DNA of 26,084 nucleotides from UBA7446 sp965657545 (GCA_965657545.1 CBFHOG010000018.1:1-26084), one strand, 5' to 3'; shown: positions 1 to 8,259, counted from the stretch's first letter. Notes: generated by a model from the letters alone, not told the origin. Made by a program: numbers and translations.

Positions 1-590
1 TCAACCGATTGTATGGCATTTGCAGGAAGTTGCGCCATCAAACTACTCGCATTTCCTTGAACAGGCTTTCCGTTTAGGAGTACCAAAAACCCCGAGTTTC
101 CTCTTACACTAATGTGGCCTTGCGCATCAACACTAACCGATGGAAGTTGGCGTGTAACATCTACAGCTGTTCCGCCTTGGGCGCTTTTAAAAGCATCGGC
201 CAAGAAAACCTGACGGTCAATTTTGTTAAGCACCGTTGCCGTTTCTCCAGTTACCGTTACTTCATTGAGTGTATTTCCCAATTGAAGTGCAATAGTCCCC
301 AAATTTGTTTTCGCAGTACCAGTAACTCGGACATTTTGAACGATTTCCGTTTTATAGCCTAAAAACGAACTTTCCACGCGATATATACCGCTTTTGACTT
401 TATCAAAATTGAACACCCCCTCAGCATTGGTAACAACCCCCGAAACAAAGGCCTCGGTATTTACGTCAAAGACCACAACAGTAGCATATTCCAGCGGGTT
501 ATTTTGTGAGTCGGTAATAATTCCTGTTAGTTGGGCATTTGTGTGATGATTTACAACAAAAATCATCAAGAAAACGATAGCGTATTTCAT
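1..590 (-). CDS. TonB-dependent outer-membrane receptor, N-terminal part (runs off the left edge)
   Basis: The first 196 codons are visible, reading leftward from an ATG at 590 with no stop before the edge. A signal peptide (MKYAIVFLMIFVV, cleavage probably after NA at about residue 19) is followed by a carboxypeptidase-regulatory-like beta-sandwich (about 20-105; GIITDSQNNPLEYATVVVFD). Next comes a linker ending in LNEVTVTGE, and the start of a plug domain with VDVTRQLPSVSVDAQG, ISVRGNSG and LLNGKP. This is the classic Bacteroidota receptor layout for energised uptake across the outer membrane. The substrate cannot be told because the barrel is outside the window. It follows the CstB-like gene by 47 bp on the same strand, so read-through is possible, but I see no clear promoter or terminator between them. 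Confidence 0.88.
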   Translation of the reverse strand, partial: MKYAIVFLMIFVVNHHTNAQLTGIITDSQNNPLEYATVVVFDVNTEAFVSGVVTNAEGVFNFDKVKSGIYRVESSFLGYKTEIVQNVRVTGTAKTNLGTIALQLGNTLNEVTVTGETATVLNKIDRQVFLADAFKSAQGGTAVDVTRQLPSVSVDAQGHISVRGNSGFLVLLNGKPVQGNASSLMAQLPANAIQSV

Positions 591-637
591 TGATTAAAGG
601 AGTCGGAATATTAAAATCTGTCTCCGTAAATATAGCC

Positions 638-2047
638 CTATAAAGTGGAAGGACAGACGTAGTCCGTCACTTCAATATGAGCTTCTTTTATGGCTTTAAA
701 TCCACCTGCAACATCAACCAAATTGTGAATTCCTCTACTCTTTAATATGGAAATTGCTATCATACTTCGATAACCTCCCGCACAATGAACAAAAAACGTT
801 TCTTTGGCAGGAAATTCAGCCAAGTGATTATTTAGAAAACTCAACGGCGTATTTTGTGCTGTTGGGATATGCTCTGAAATATATTCCGTTTCTTTTCGCA
901 CATCAAACACAGCTACACTTTTGTTTTTCAAAACGTCTTTTAGTTCTGTTGCTTCAACAGACGTTATGGTGTCCACTTCTTTTTTGGCAGCTTGCCACGC
1001 CTCAAATCCACCTTTGAGATAGCCAAGCGTATTGTCAAAACCAACACGAGAAAGCCGGGTAACCGCTTCTTCTTCTCTGCCTTCTGGAGTTACCAACAGT
1101 ATGGGTTGTTTTACGTCTGCAATAAGCGCACCTACCCATGGAGCAAATCCACCATCCAGCCCAATAAAAATAGAGCGTGGAATGTGTCCTTTTGCAAAAT
1201 CGTTTTGATGTCTCACGTCTAATACCACCGCTCCTGTTTCGTTAGCAGCAACTTCAAAAGCTTCTGCTGAAAGTGCATGTGTTCCTTGTGCAATTATTTC
1301 GTCCAAATCGGCATAGCCTTCTTTATTCATTTTCACATTAAGTGGAAAATATTGCGGAGGCGGTAGCAAGCCGTCTGTAACTTCTTTAATGAATTCGTCT
1401 TTGGTCATATCAGCACGAAGCGCGTAGTTCATTTTTTTCTGATTTCCGAGCGTATCAACCGTTTCTTTCATCATATTTTTACCACAAGCAGAACCGGCTC
1501 CGTGTGCGGGATATACAATCACATCGTCTGCCAAAGGCATAAGTTTAGTGCGCAGACTTTCAAAAAGGGTTCCCGCTAGTTCTTCTTGGGTCATGTGCGC
1601 CGCTTTTTGTGCCAAATCTGGTCGTCCTACATCTCCCAAGAACAGTGTGTCACCTGTAAAAATAGCATGGTCTTTTCCGTCAGCATCACGAAGTAAATAG
1701 GTGGTACTTTCCATGGTATGCCCGGGCGTATGAACCACAACAATAGTTGCCTTACCCAACGGGAATTCTTGCCCGTCGGTGGCAATAACAGCATCAAAAC
1801 TAGGATTGGCGTTTGGGCCAAAAATGATGGGCGCTCCCGTTTGCTTTGCAAGCGTTAGGTGGCCACTCACAAAATCAGCATGAAAATGTGTTTCAAAAAC
1901 ATATTTAACTTTTGCATTATCTCTTTCGGCACGTTCCAAATAGGGTGCAGTTTCTCGTAGCGGGTCAATGATAGCCACTTCGCCCTCACTTTCAATATAA
2001 TACGCGCCTTGCGCCAAGCATCCTGTGTATAACTGTTCTACTTTCAT
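638..2047 (-). CDS. CstB-like persulfide dioxygenase fused to two rhodanese domains
   Basis: This 469-residue protein has three domains. Residues 1-240 are a metallo-beta-lactamase fold of the persulfide dioxygenase (ETHE1) type, with THFHAD (H54, H56, D58), H110, D133 and H182 as metal ligands and a GSACGK loop with C188. Residues about 255-355 are a rhodanese-like domain whose active-site loop reads VTPEGR, so the catalytic cysteine is missing. Residues about 360-460 are a second rhodanese with an intact HCAGGYRS loop (C422). The order dioxygenase, inactive rhodanese, active rhodanese is that of CstB, which turns low-molecular-weight persulfides into thiosulfate (family knowledge). There is no signal peptide, so it is cytoplasmic. 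It lies 41 bp downstream of a SulP transporter on the same strand and is probably co-transcribed, suggesting that oxidised sulfur is exported or exchanged. Its exact substrate is inferred. Confidence 0.9.
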   Translation of the reverse strand: MKVEQLYTGCLAQGAYYIESEGEVAIIDPLRETAPYLERAERDNAKVKYVFETHFHADFVSGHLTLAKQTGAPIIFGPNANPSFDAVIATDGQEFPLGKATIVVVHTPGHTMESTTYLLRDADGKDHAIFTGDTLFLGDVGRPDLAQKAAHMTQEELAGTLFESLRTKLMPLADDVIVYPAHGAGSACGKNMMKETVDTLGNQKKMNYALRADMTKDEFIKEVTDGLLPPPQYFPLNVKMNKEGYADLDEIIAQGTHALSAEAFEVAANETGAVVLDVRHQNDFAKGHIPRSIFIGLDGGFAPWVGALIADVKQPILLVTPEGREEEAVTRLSRVGFDNTLGYLKGGFEAWQAAKKEVDTITSVEATELKDVLKNKSVAVFDVRKETEYISEHIPTAQNTPLSFLNNHLAEFPAKETFFVHCAGGYRSMIAISILKSRGIHNLVDVAGGFKAIKEAHIEVTDYVCPSTL

Positions 2048-2088
2048 TGGTCCTGATTATTTGTGTAAAATTATCATTTTATATTTTA

Positions 2089-3816
2089 TTAAGCATCACT
2101 TTTGGTCTGAAGCGAAATTTTTTGTTGGAGTTGTGTTTTTGGGGTTCTCTTGGTCGCATACTCGTAGGCTTCATGGGTGCTGACAAAGAAATTTTCCTGT
2201 CCAACTAAGTCAATGAGTTTAGATTTTTTGATGATATCTCGGGTTGGTCCAATCAGCTCCGAAAACAATACCTCAATCCCTTGTTGTTGCAGTTCTGTAA
2301 TCAGATTTTCAAGCATAAACACGGCACTACTGTCCATATAAATGATAGGATCCGATTTGATAATGATTGTTGTTGGGGGTGTTTGCTGCTCCGCTATGGC
2401 AACTAATAATTCAGATTTAAAATAGTCTTTATTACCAAAGTACAATTGCGCATCAAAGCGAAACACAAGCACTTCAGGGGTATGCTCTATATCTTCTTTA
2501 AACCTATTGATATTTCTAAAATATGACGTGCCTTTTATCTTTCCCAATACAGCAACATGCGGTTTAGAAGTTCGGTACACCATAAGCAGCAAAGCCAATA
2601 AGGTTCCAAATAAAATACCCTCTGTAATACCCACAAAAAGCGTTAGTAAAAATGTTACATGGAGTAATACAAACTCATCTTTCCTTGTTTTAAAAAGTTG
2701 TATCGGGTACTGCACGTCAATCAATCCAAAAACAGCAACCAAAATAATGGCAGCCAACACTGCGTTTGGCAGGTAATAAAAAAGGGGTGTTAAAAACAAT
2801 AAGGTAAGCAAAACCAAAGCACTACTTATTAGGTTTGCAAGCCCTGTTTTGGCCCCGTTTAAATCGTTTAAAGCGGATCGTGTAAACCCTCCGGTAGTTG
2901 GATACGATTTAAAGAAAGCCCCAATAATATTTGCCGTCCCTAATGCAATCAATTCCTGATTAGCCCTTAGCGGATTTTTGTGTTTACGCTCCATAACTTT
3001 GGCTACAGATATAGCTTCCATAAACGCAATAAGTGCTAAGGTTAGCGCAATGGGGAAAAGCTCTTTTAACGTTAAAAAGTCCACTTCTGGCAGCGTAAAA
3101 GAAGGCAGTCCTTTTGGGATTTCGGCAACAATTTCCACGCCTTTGGTGTGGAGTTTTAAAGCCATTACCGCTACAATACTCAACACGACAACCACCAAAG
3201 CAGCAGGAATCCGCTTGTTGATTTTTCGCATGATATATATAAGTGCTATGGCAACGATTCCAATACCAAATGCGTAGAGGTTAAGTTGATGAAACTCCTT
3301 GGCAATTTCTCCAAGGATATGTTGTATTTTGCTACTTCTTTCTATTTCAATACCCAATAAATGATTGAGCTGGCTAGACCCAATAATAAGTGCCGCTCCA
3401 GATGTAAATCCACTAATGACGGGTGTGGATAAAAAATTGACTAAAAACCCCATTTTGAGTATGCCAAGCACTACTTGAATACACCCCACAAATAAGGCTA
3501 ACACAATTGCCATAGCAATATAGGTGTCTATCCCCGAAATGGATAGCGCGCCTAAACCTGCAGCTACCAAAAGGGAATCCATCGCTACGGGGCCTACATT
3601 TAACTGAGGAGAAGTACCCATAAGTGCATAAACCAATTGCGGCATTAACGCAGCATAAAGACCGTAAACAGGTGGAAGCCCTGCAAGCATAGCGTACGCC
3701 ATACTTTGTGGAATAAGCATAATACCAACCGTAACTCCAGCCGAAAGGTCTCCGGCAAAAAAAGCTTTTTTGTAGTTTGGCAACCAAGAAAGAATGGGAA
3801 ATAACCGCTTTATCAT
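2089..3816 (-). CDS. SulP (SLC26-type) anion permease with STAS domain
   Basis: This inner-membrane anion transporter has a core with the typical GVTVGIMLIPQSMAYA and GLPPVYGLYA signature near the N-terminus, about a dozen hydrophobic segments, FKSYPTTGGFTRSA in the middle, and a cytoplasmic STAS domain (last ~120 residues) with the conserved YMDSSA loop. The open frame extends to 3933, but I take the ATG at 3816 (575 residues, MIKRLFPILSWLPNYKK). The family starts there, and a good promoter ends at 3825, only a few bases upstream; an ATG at 3822 is the alternative. Substrates in the family include sulfate, bicarbonate and other anions. The CstB-like gene 41 bp downstream points to a sulfur oxyanion, which is inference. 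It lies 86 bp after the ABC-F stop. Confidence 0.92.
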   Translation of the reverse strand: MIKRLFPILSWLPNYKKAFFAGDLSAGVTVGIMLIPQSMAYAMLAGLPPVYGLYAALMPQLVYALMGTSPQLNVGPVAMDSLLVAAGLGALSISGIDTYIAMAIVLALFVGCIQVVLGILKMGFLVNFLSTPVISGFTSGAALIIGSSQLNHLLGIEIERSSKIQHILGEIAKEFHQLNLYAFGIGIVAIALIYIMRKINKRIPAALVVVVLSIVAVMALKLHTKGVEIVAEIPKGLPSFTLPEVDFLTLKELFPIALTLALIAFMEAISVAKVMERKHKNPLRANQELIALGTANIIGAFFKSYPTTGGFTRSALNDLNGAKTGLANLISSALVLLTLLFLTPLFYYLPNAVLAAIILVAVFGLIDVQYPIQLFKTRKDEFVLLHVTFLLTLFVGITEGILFGTLLALLLMVYRTSKPHVAVLGKIKGTSYFRNINRFKEDIEHTPEVLVFRFDAQLYFGNKDYFKSELLVAIAEQQTPPTTIIIKSDPIIYMDSSAVFMLENLITELQQQGIEVLFSELIGPTRDIIKKSKLIDLVGQENFFVSTHEAYEYATKRTPKTQLQQKISLQTKSDA

Positions 3817-3824
3817 ATTCATTA

Positions 3825-3857
3825 CAAAAGTAATATAATTAAGATTGTATAAGTCAA
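3825..3857 (-). promoter_or_regulatory. Bacteroidota-type promoter of the SulP/CstB-like unit
   Basis: On the minus strand TTG (3857-3855) is followed after 22 bases by TACTTTTG (3832-3825), matching the Bacteroidota pattern TTG-N(17-23)-TAnnTTTG. The -7 box ends just 2 bases before an ATG at 3822 and 8 bases before the ATG at 3816. The transcript should therefore begin almost at the start codon, which argues against the longer reading frame reaching into the ABC-F gene. Confidence 0.6.
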
Positions 3858-3902
3858 TAGGCGAATACCCTGTAAAAGTGCTCTTTAAAAAAGGGAGTTG
3901 TA

Positions 3903-5756
3903 TTATTCGAGAGCAAGGGAGCGCTCTAGCCATTCATCCGATTTGGCTTCCAAGGCTTTTTCAACTGCTGTTAGTTCAATCGAAAGGGTCTTGATGTCTT
4001 CGGGTGTTAGCGCGTCGTCATTGAATTGCTGTTGTATGCTTTCTTTTTGCGCATCTAGTGAAGCTATTTCTTTTTCTAGTTTTTTTAAAGCGCGTTTTTC
4101 TTCGATATTTGGCTTGTTTTCTGTTTTGTTTTCCCTGTCCGTTTTCAGTTTTTTCTTTGGAGTTTCTGGGGTTGTTGTAAGCCCATCATAGGCTCTAAAG
4201 TCGGAATAGTTTCCAGGAAAATCTTCAATTTCTCCATTCCCTCTAAATACAAAAAGATGATCCACAATTTTATCCATAAAATAACGGTCGTGGGAAACAA
4301 CAATCAAGCATCCAGGAAAATCGAGGAGAAAATTTTCCAATACATTTAGAGTAACAATATCCAAATCGTTTGTGGGTTCATCCAATATGATAAAATTGGG
4401 GTTTTGGATTAGTACTGTACACAAATACAGCCGTTTGCGTTCTCCTCCACTGAGCTTTTCTACAAAGTCGTATTGTTTTTTGCGGTCAAATAAAAAGCGT
4501 TCGAGTAGCTGCTGTGCGGAAATTTTACGGCCTTTTTTTAAGGGTATAAATTCGCCAAACTCTTGAATGACTTCAATGACCTTTTGATCGGGTTTAACGT
4601 CTATTCCCTCCTGCGTATAATAGCCAAACTTAAGGGTGTCACCCCAAACCATTTTTCCGCTATCAGGTTTGATGGTATTGGTGAGGAGTTTAAGAAAGGT
4701 AGATTTGCCTGTTCCGTTGTTGCCAATAATCCCAATCCGATCATTGCGTTGAAAGTTATAATCAAATCCTTGGAGAATAACTTTCTCATCAAAGGCCTTG
4801 GATACTCGATGCATTTCAATCATTTTGGCGCCCAAACGCTCCATATTGATTTCCAATTGCACTTCATGTTCGTTTCTTCGCTGTTGAGCTTTCGCTTTGA
4901 TTTTTTTGAAATCGTCAATTCTAGATTTGGACTTGGTGGTTCGCGCTTTCGGTTGACGACGCATCCATTCCAGTTCTTTGGTGAAATGGCGCTTTGCTTT
5001 GTGCGCTTCGGTTTCAAGTTGCTCTATGCGTGCGGCGCGTTTTTCTAAAAAACAGGAATAGCTTCCTTTGTAACTAAACAGTTTTCCATTATCAAGCTCA
5101 ATGATTTCATTGCATACCCGTTCAAGAAAATAACGGTCGTGTGTGACCATCAACAGCGTTAGTTTTTCTTTGATAAAATAGGCTTCAAGCCACTCGATCA
5201 TCTCCAAGTCTAAGTGGTTGGTCGGCTCATCAAGAATAAGTAAATCTGGTTTTTCAAGCAACGCAATACAAAGCGCAACCCGCTTTTTTTGCCCCCCAGA
5301 CAAGGCACTTGCTTTAAGGCTCAGGTTGTCTAATTTTAGTTTACTCAACAGTTGTTTGTATTGGCTTTCAAAATCCCAGGCCTGGTGTTGCTCCATGGCT
5401 TCAAAGGCCTTTTGATAGCGCTCGGTATCTTCGGGGTTTTGCAAGGCCTCTTCGTAGTCAGCAATAACCTCCAAAACTTGATTTCCTGATTCTAAGATAA
5501 TTTCCTCCACGGTTTTTTCAGGATCTAAGGCGGGGTCTTGGGGAAGGTAAGATATTTGCGTTCCTTTTCGGAAGTTGACCTGACCCGAATCTGGGGTGTC
5601 TTGCTGCGCAATAATTTTTAAAATGGTGGTCTTTCCACTTCCGTTTTTGGCAATTAATGCAATTTTTTGTCCTTTGCTAACACCAAAGGAAAGGGGTTCA
5701 AAAATGACCCGTTCGCCATATGCTTTTGAAATGCCTTCTACCGTTAGTAGATTCAT
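3903..5756 (-). CDS. uup: ABC-F family ATPase, Uup type
   Basis: This 617-residue soluble protein has two ATP-binding cassettes and no membrane segments. The first has a Walker A of AKNGSGKT (36-43), signature LSGGQ (152-156) and Walker B LLILDEPTN (172-180). The second has GNNGTGKST (345-353), LSGGE (435-439) and FIILDEPTN (455-463). A charged inter-cassette linker lies around 235-300. The tail (about 550-615) is a lysine/glutamate-rich coiled coil, the feature that marks Uup among ABC-F proteins. ABC-F proteins act on ribosomes or on DNA/ribosome-associated structures rather than as transporters. The first Walker A begins with Ala where Gly is usual; the essential GKT is intact. It stands between two oppositely oriented SulP genes, with no functional link evident. 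A weak -7-like TACTTTAG lies at 5779-5772 upstream. Confidence 0.93.
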   Translation of the reverse strand: MNLLTVEGISKAYGERVIFEPLSFGVSKGQKIALIAKNGSGKTTILKIIAQQDTPDSGQVNFRKGTQISYLPQDPALDPEKTVEEIILESGNQVLEVIADYEEALQNPEDTERYQKAFEAMEQHQAWDFESQYKQLLSKLKLDNLSLKASALSGGQKKRVALCIALLEKPDLLILDEPTNHLDLEMIEWLEAYFIKEKLTLLMVTHDRYFLERVCNEIIELDNGKLFSYKGSYSCFLEKRAARIEQLETEAHKAKRHFTKELEWMRRQPKARTTKSKSRIDDFKKIKAKAQQRRNEHEVQLEINMERLGAKMIEMHRVSKAFDEKVILQGFDYNFQRNDRIGIIGNNGTGKSTFLKLLTNTIKPDSGKMVWGDTLKFGYYTQEGIDVKPDQKVIEVIQEFGEFIPLKKGRKISAQQLLERFLFDRKKQYDFVEKLSGGERKRLYLCTVLIQNPNFIILDEPTNDLDIVTLNVLENFLLDFPGCLIVVSHDRYFMDKIVDHLFVFRGNGEIEDFPGNYSDFRAYDGLTTTPETPKKKLKTDRENKTENKPNIEEKRALKKLEKEIASLDAQKESIQQQFNDDALTPEDIKTLSIELTAVEKALEAKSDEWLERSLALE

Positions 5757-5838
5757 CCGTATTAATTTTTGCTAAAGTACTGTTTATTGAAAAATGGGGT
5801 TAATTGTGCTAAGACAAAGTATTTTATCTTAATTCCCC

Positions 5839-5846
5839 TACTTTTG
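5839..5846 (+). promoter_or_regulatory. -7 promoter element of the second SulP gene
   Basis: TACTTTTG matches TAnnTTTG and ends 17 bases before the ATG at 5864, giving a predicted leader of roughly 14 bases. No TTG lies at the usual spacing upstream (the nearest is 32 bases away), so only the -7 box is supported. The 107-bp region 5757-5863 is shared with the divergent ABC-F gene. Confidence 0.45.
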
Positions 5847-5863
5847 CCGCTTAAATTTCTCTA

Positions 5864-7453
5864 ATGAAGCCATTTAAACTTATAGACACCACCAATGGTG
5901 GAAGCGTCAAAAACGATATCCTTTCTGGACTAACGGTAGCTTTAGCACTTGTGCCAGAGGCGGTTGCTTTTGCTTTTGTAGCAGGTGTTTCTCCGGTAGT
6001 GGGACTCTATGGCGCTTTTATGATGGGACTTATCACCTCAATTTTTGGTGGCAGACCAGGCATGATTTCCGGTGCAACGGGTGCTATGGCAGTCGTTATG
6101 GTGCATTTGGTGAGCGAAGGAAATGCAATTGGCGGTAACGATACCGCCGGACTCCAATTTTTATTTGTAACCCTCATTTTAGCGGGCTTGATTCAAGTAG
6201 CTGCAGGCGTATTGCGTTTGGGGAAATTTGTACGTATGATTCCACATTCGGTAATGATGGGCTTTGTGAACGGCTTAGCGATTGTCATTTTCTTATCGCA
6301 ATTAGGTATGTTTAAAAGCCAGGGCGAATGGCTCTCCGGCACATCGCTTTTCACCATGATAGGGCTTGTTGGATTGACCATGGGCATCATGGTTGGCTTG
6401 CCTTACCTCACCAAAAAAGTCCCTGCGGCACTTACGGCTATTGTGGTGGTATCGGTTTTGGTTATTTTTGGCGGATTGGAGACTGAAACAGTACGTTCGT
6501 TTGTGGTAGCCAATGGCGGTACTGGTATTCAGGCGGGCTTCCCAAGTTTTAATGTTCCTTTTGTGGAGGTTTCTTATGCAAACCTATTGTTTATACTTCC
6601 TTATGCGTGTATTTTGGCAGCTATCGGATTGATAGAGTCTTTAATGACGCTAAACCTTATTGACGAACTTACCGACTCACATGGTAGCGGTAACCGTGAG
6701 TGCGCTGCACAAGGACTGGGAAATATCGTAAATGGCTTTTTTGGCGGAATGGGTGGTTGCGCCATGATTGGACAAAGTATTATAAATATTAAATCTGGAG
6801 GACGCGGCCGCCTCTCTGGGATTACGGCTGCGGTGGCACTATTGGGCTTTATTTTATTTGGCGCGAACTACATCGAACAGGTTCCTATTGCGGCTTTGGT
6901 AGGGGTGATGTTTATGGTCGTTATCGGTACGTTTGCGTGGAGTACTTTCCGTATTTGGAATAAAGTGCCTAAGGCAGATATTATTGTGATTGTTCTGGTG
7001 ACGGGACTTACCGTACTGTTTGATTTGGCTATTGCCGTGTTGGCAGGCGTGGTGGTTTCCTCACTGGTGTTCGCATGGGAAAACGCGAAGCGTATTCGAG
7101 CGCGAAAACGCACCGATGAACACGGGGTAAAACATTACGAAATTTACGGCCCCTTGTTTTTTGGTTCTATTGAATTGTTTAACAGTAAGTTTGATGTTCA
7201 AGACGACCCCGATGAGGTGATTATTGACTTTAAAGAATCCCGTATTGTGGACCAGTCTGCGATTGAATGTATTAATAAACTGACCGAGCGGTATCTCAAA
7301 AACGGCAAAAACATTCACTTGCGCCATTTGTCTTCTGATTGTGTAAAGCTGATTAAAAAAGCTGAAAAAATCTGTGATGTTAATGTACTGGAAGACCCCG
7401 ACTACTTTGTGGCTATAGATAATTTTAGAAGGGCACAGCAGGAGTTGGTGTAA
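5864..7453 (+). CDS. SulP family anion permease, second type, with STAS domain
   Basis: This 529-residue inner-membrane transporter opens with KNDILSGLTVALALVPEAVA and GVSPVVGLYGAFMMG, and continues with many hydrophobic segments, GLIESLMTLNLIDELT and a glycine-rich GNIVNGFFGGMGGCAMIGQS segment. It ends in a C-terminal STAS domain (about 405-520) carrying RIVDQSAIECI. It is clearly of a different branch from the neighbouring SulP: the substrate-region motif reads GGCAMIGQS rather than the other's PTTGGFTRSA, and the STAS loop reads DQSA rather than MDSSA. Proteins of this branch are often annotated as sulfate or bicarbonate transporters, and the sequence does not decide between them. It is transcribed alone, divergently from the ABC-F gene. 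Only 46 bp separate it from the converging toxin gene, with no clear terminator. Confidence 0.92.
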   Translation: MKPFKLIDTTNGGSVKNDILSGLTVALALVPEAVAFAFVAGVSPVVGLYGAFMMGLITSIFGGRPGMISGATGAMAVVMVHLVSEGNAIGGNDTAGLQFLFVTLILAGLIQVAAGVLRLGKFVRMIPHSVMMGFVNGLAIVIFLSQLGMFKSQGEWLSGTSLFTMIGLVGLTMGIMVGLPYLTKKVPAALTAIVVVSVLVIFGGLETETVRSFVVANGGTGIQAGFPSFNVPFVEVSYANLLFILPYACILAAIGLIESLMTLNLIDELTDSHGSGNRECAAQGLGNIVNGFFGGMGGCAMIGQSIINIKSGGRGRLSGITAAVALLGFILFGANYIEQVPIAALVGVMFMVVIGTFAWSTFRIWNKVPKADIIVIVLVTGLTVLFDLAIAVLAGVVVSSLVFAWENAKRIRARKRTDEHGVKHYEIYGPLFFGSIELFNSKFDVQDDPDEVIIDFKESRIVDQSAIECINKLTERYLKNGKNIHLRHLSSDCVKLIKKAEKICDVNVLEDPDYFVAIDNFRRAQQELV

Positions 7454-7499
7454 ATACCCATATATAGCTTACCGTTATCAAATGGCTACCAGTAGTTTT

Positions 7500-7832
7500 T
7501 TATCCATCAGATATTCCATCCAGAAAATCGCCCAACTGCTTATCAGTTATGTTTTCTTTCATGGATTTATCATAAATACTTAACAAGTAAACAGAATTTT
7601 CAACCAATACAAAGCAAGTGATAACCCTTGCTCCACCAGACTTCCCTTTTCCTTTGGATTTTATGGATAAGCGTATTTTAAAACAATTCCTTCCAATTGA
7701 TGTTCCTTGTTTTGGGCTATGCTCTAAATTTTCAACAAGGCTCAAATACTCGTTATGTAATGAGGGGTATTTCTTTAAAAGTTTTTTGATTTCTCTTTTA
7801 AAGTTTGTAGTAGCAATTACATCAAATTTCAT
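7500..7832 (-). CDS. RelE/ParE-superfamily toxin of a type II toxin-antitoxin pair
   Basis: This 110-residue basic protein starts MKFDVIATTNFKREIKKLLK. It has a central KIRLSIKSKGKGKSGGARVI stretch, hydrophobic strands (TCFVLVENSVYLLSIYDKS) and a tail with KENITDKQLGDFL. This helix-pair plus beta-sheet arrangement, with the RVI strand and the IYDKS-KENI ending, is that of RelE/HigB-like ribosome-dependent mRNA endoribonucleases. Candidate catalytic residues are the lysines at 58-64, R69 and Y87. The ATG overlaps the end of the antitoxin gene by 11 bases, the usual coupling with antitoxin translated first. The RNase activity is inferred from the family, not seen directly. Confidence 0.8.
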   Translation of the reverse strand: MKFDVIATTNFKREIKKLLKKYPSLHNEYLSLVENLEHSPKQGTSIGRNCFKIRLSIKSKGKGKSGGARVITCFVLVENSVYLLSIYDKSMKENITDKQLGDFLDGISDG

Positions 7833-8028
7833 TTAGCAACTCTTTAGCAGGGACTCCCTTTAGCTTTCCTGCTCTTATTTGCTGCACTTCTTCATATCCC
7901 TTTTGTATCCCTCTAAAAACTTCTGCTTTATAGGGTGTCAAAGGCTCTACCTTTACAAATTTGAAATTCTTAAGCACCTCCATTACAAAAGAAACCTTTT
8001 CGTCTTTGATGTCTAACATTACCTTCAT
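7822..8028 (-). CDS. Antitoxin partner of the RelE-type toxin
   Basis: This 68-residue acidic-to-mixed protein (MKVMLDIKDEKVSFVMEVLK) has a helical C-terminal half (AEVFRGIQKGYEEVQQIRAG, then LKGVPAKELLNEI). It lies immediately upstream of the toxin and overlaps it by 11 bp. Small Bacteroidota antitoxins of this form commonly accompany RelE-type toxins. The N-terminal half probably forms a short strand-helix dimerisation/DNA-contact part and the C-terminal helices wrap the toxin, which is inference. It has its own promoter with a predicted leader of about 18 bases, so the pair forms an independent two-gene unit, probably autoregulated at 8029-8078. Confidence 0.75.
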   Translation of the reverse strand: MKVMLDIKDEKVSFVMEVLKNFKFVKVEPLTPYKAEVFRGIQKGYEEVQQIRAGKLKGVPAKELLNEI

Positions 8029-8049
8029 AATTAAGTGTCTTTACATTTA

Positions 8050-8078
8050 CAAATTTACAAAATCAATTATACAAACAA
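8050..8078 (-). promoter_or_regulatory. Promoter of the toxin-antitoxin operon
   Basis: On the minus strand TTG (8078-8076), an 18-base spacer and TAAATTTG (8057-8050) match the Bacteroidota consensus at both boxes. The antitoxin ATG is 21 bases beyond the -7 box. The strand is very AT-rich, so chance matches are possible, but both boxes and the spacing agree. Confidence 0.6.
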
Positions 8079-8126
8079 TCAAAGCTCCAACTTTTGGGTG
8101 CTTTCGCATCTTTTTTCTTGCATAAT

Positions 8127-8147
8127 AAAGACCAATTTTAGGTCTTT
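8127..8147. terminator. Terminator-like hairpin, possibly bidirectional
   Basis: AAAGACC (8127-8133), a 7-base loop and GGTCTTT (8141-8147) form a perfect 7-bp stem followed by T-rich sequence in both directions. It lies between the toxin-antitoxin promoter and the repeat. It could stop leftward read-through from the secreted-protein gene from reaching the TA promoter. Confidence 0.45.
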
Positions 8148-8259
8148 TATCATCTCAAAACAAAACGCCATGTACTTTGATTTTTCTAAAGAAACCAAAA
8201 TTCTGTTTAGTAAAAAGACTTGCTAAAAGGTTAAAAGGGAGCAATAGAATTTTTAAATA

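Noticed and set aside
114..362. An 82-codon plus-strand frame at the left edge
   Set aside because: It is antisense to the TonB receptor start, which has a signal peptide and recognisable domains.
3413..3787. A 124-codon minus-strand frame within the SulP gene
   Set aside because: It is a shifted frame of the SulP coding sequence; its Cys/Arg-rich composition is typical of such shadows.
3817..3933. Extended N-terminus for the SulP protein overlapping the ABC-F gene
   Set aside because: The added residues do not match the family start, and a full consensus promoter sits inside this stretch.
4563..5048. A 161-codon open frame on the plus strand
   Set aside because: It lies entirely antisense to the ABC-F gene, has no promoter or domain-like sequence, and reads as the complement of a conserved coding region.
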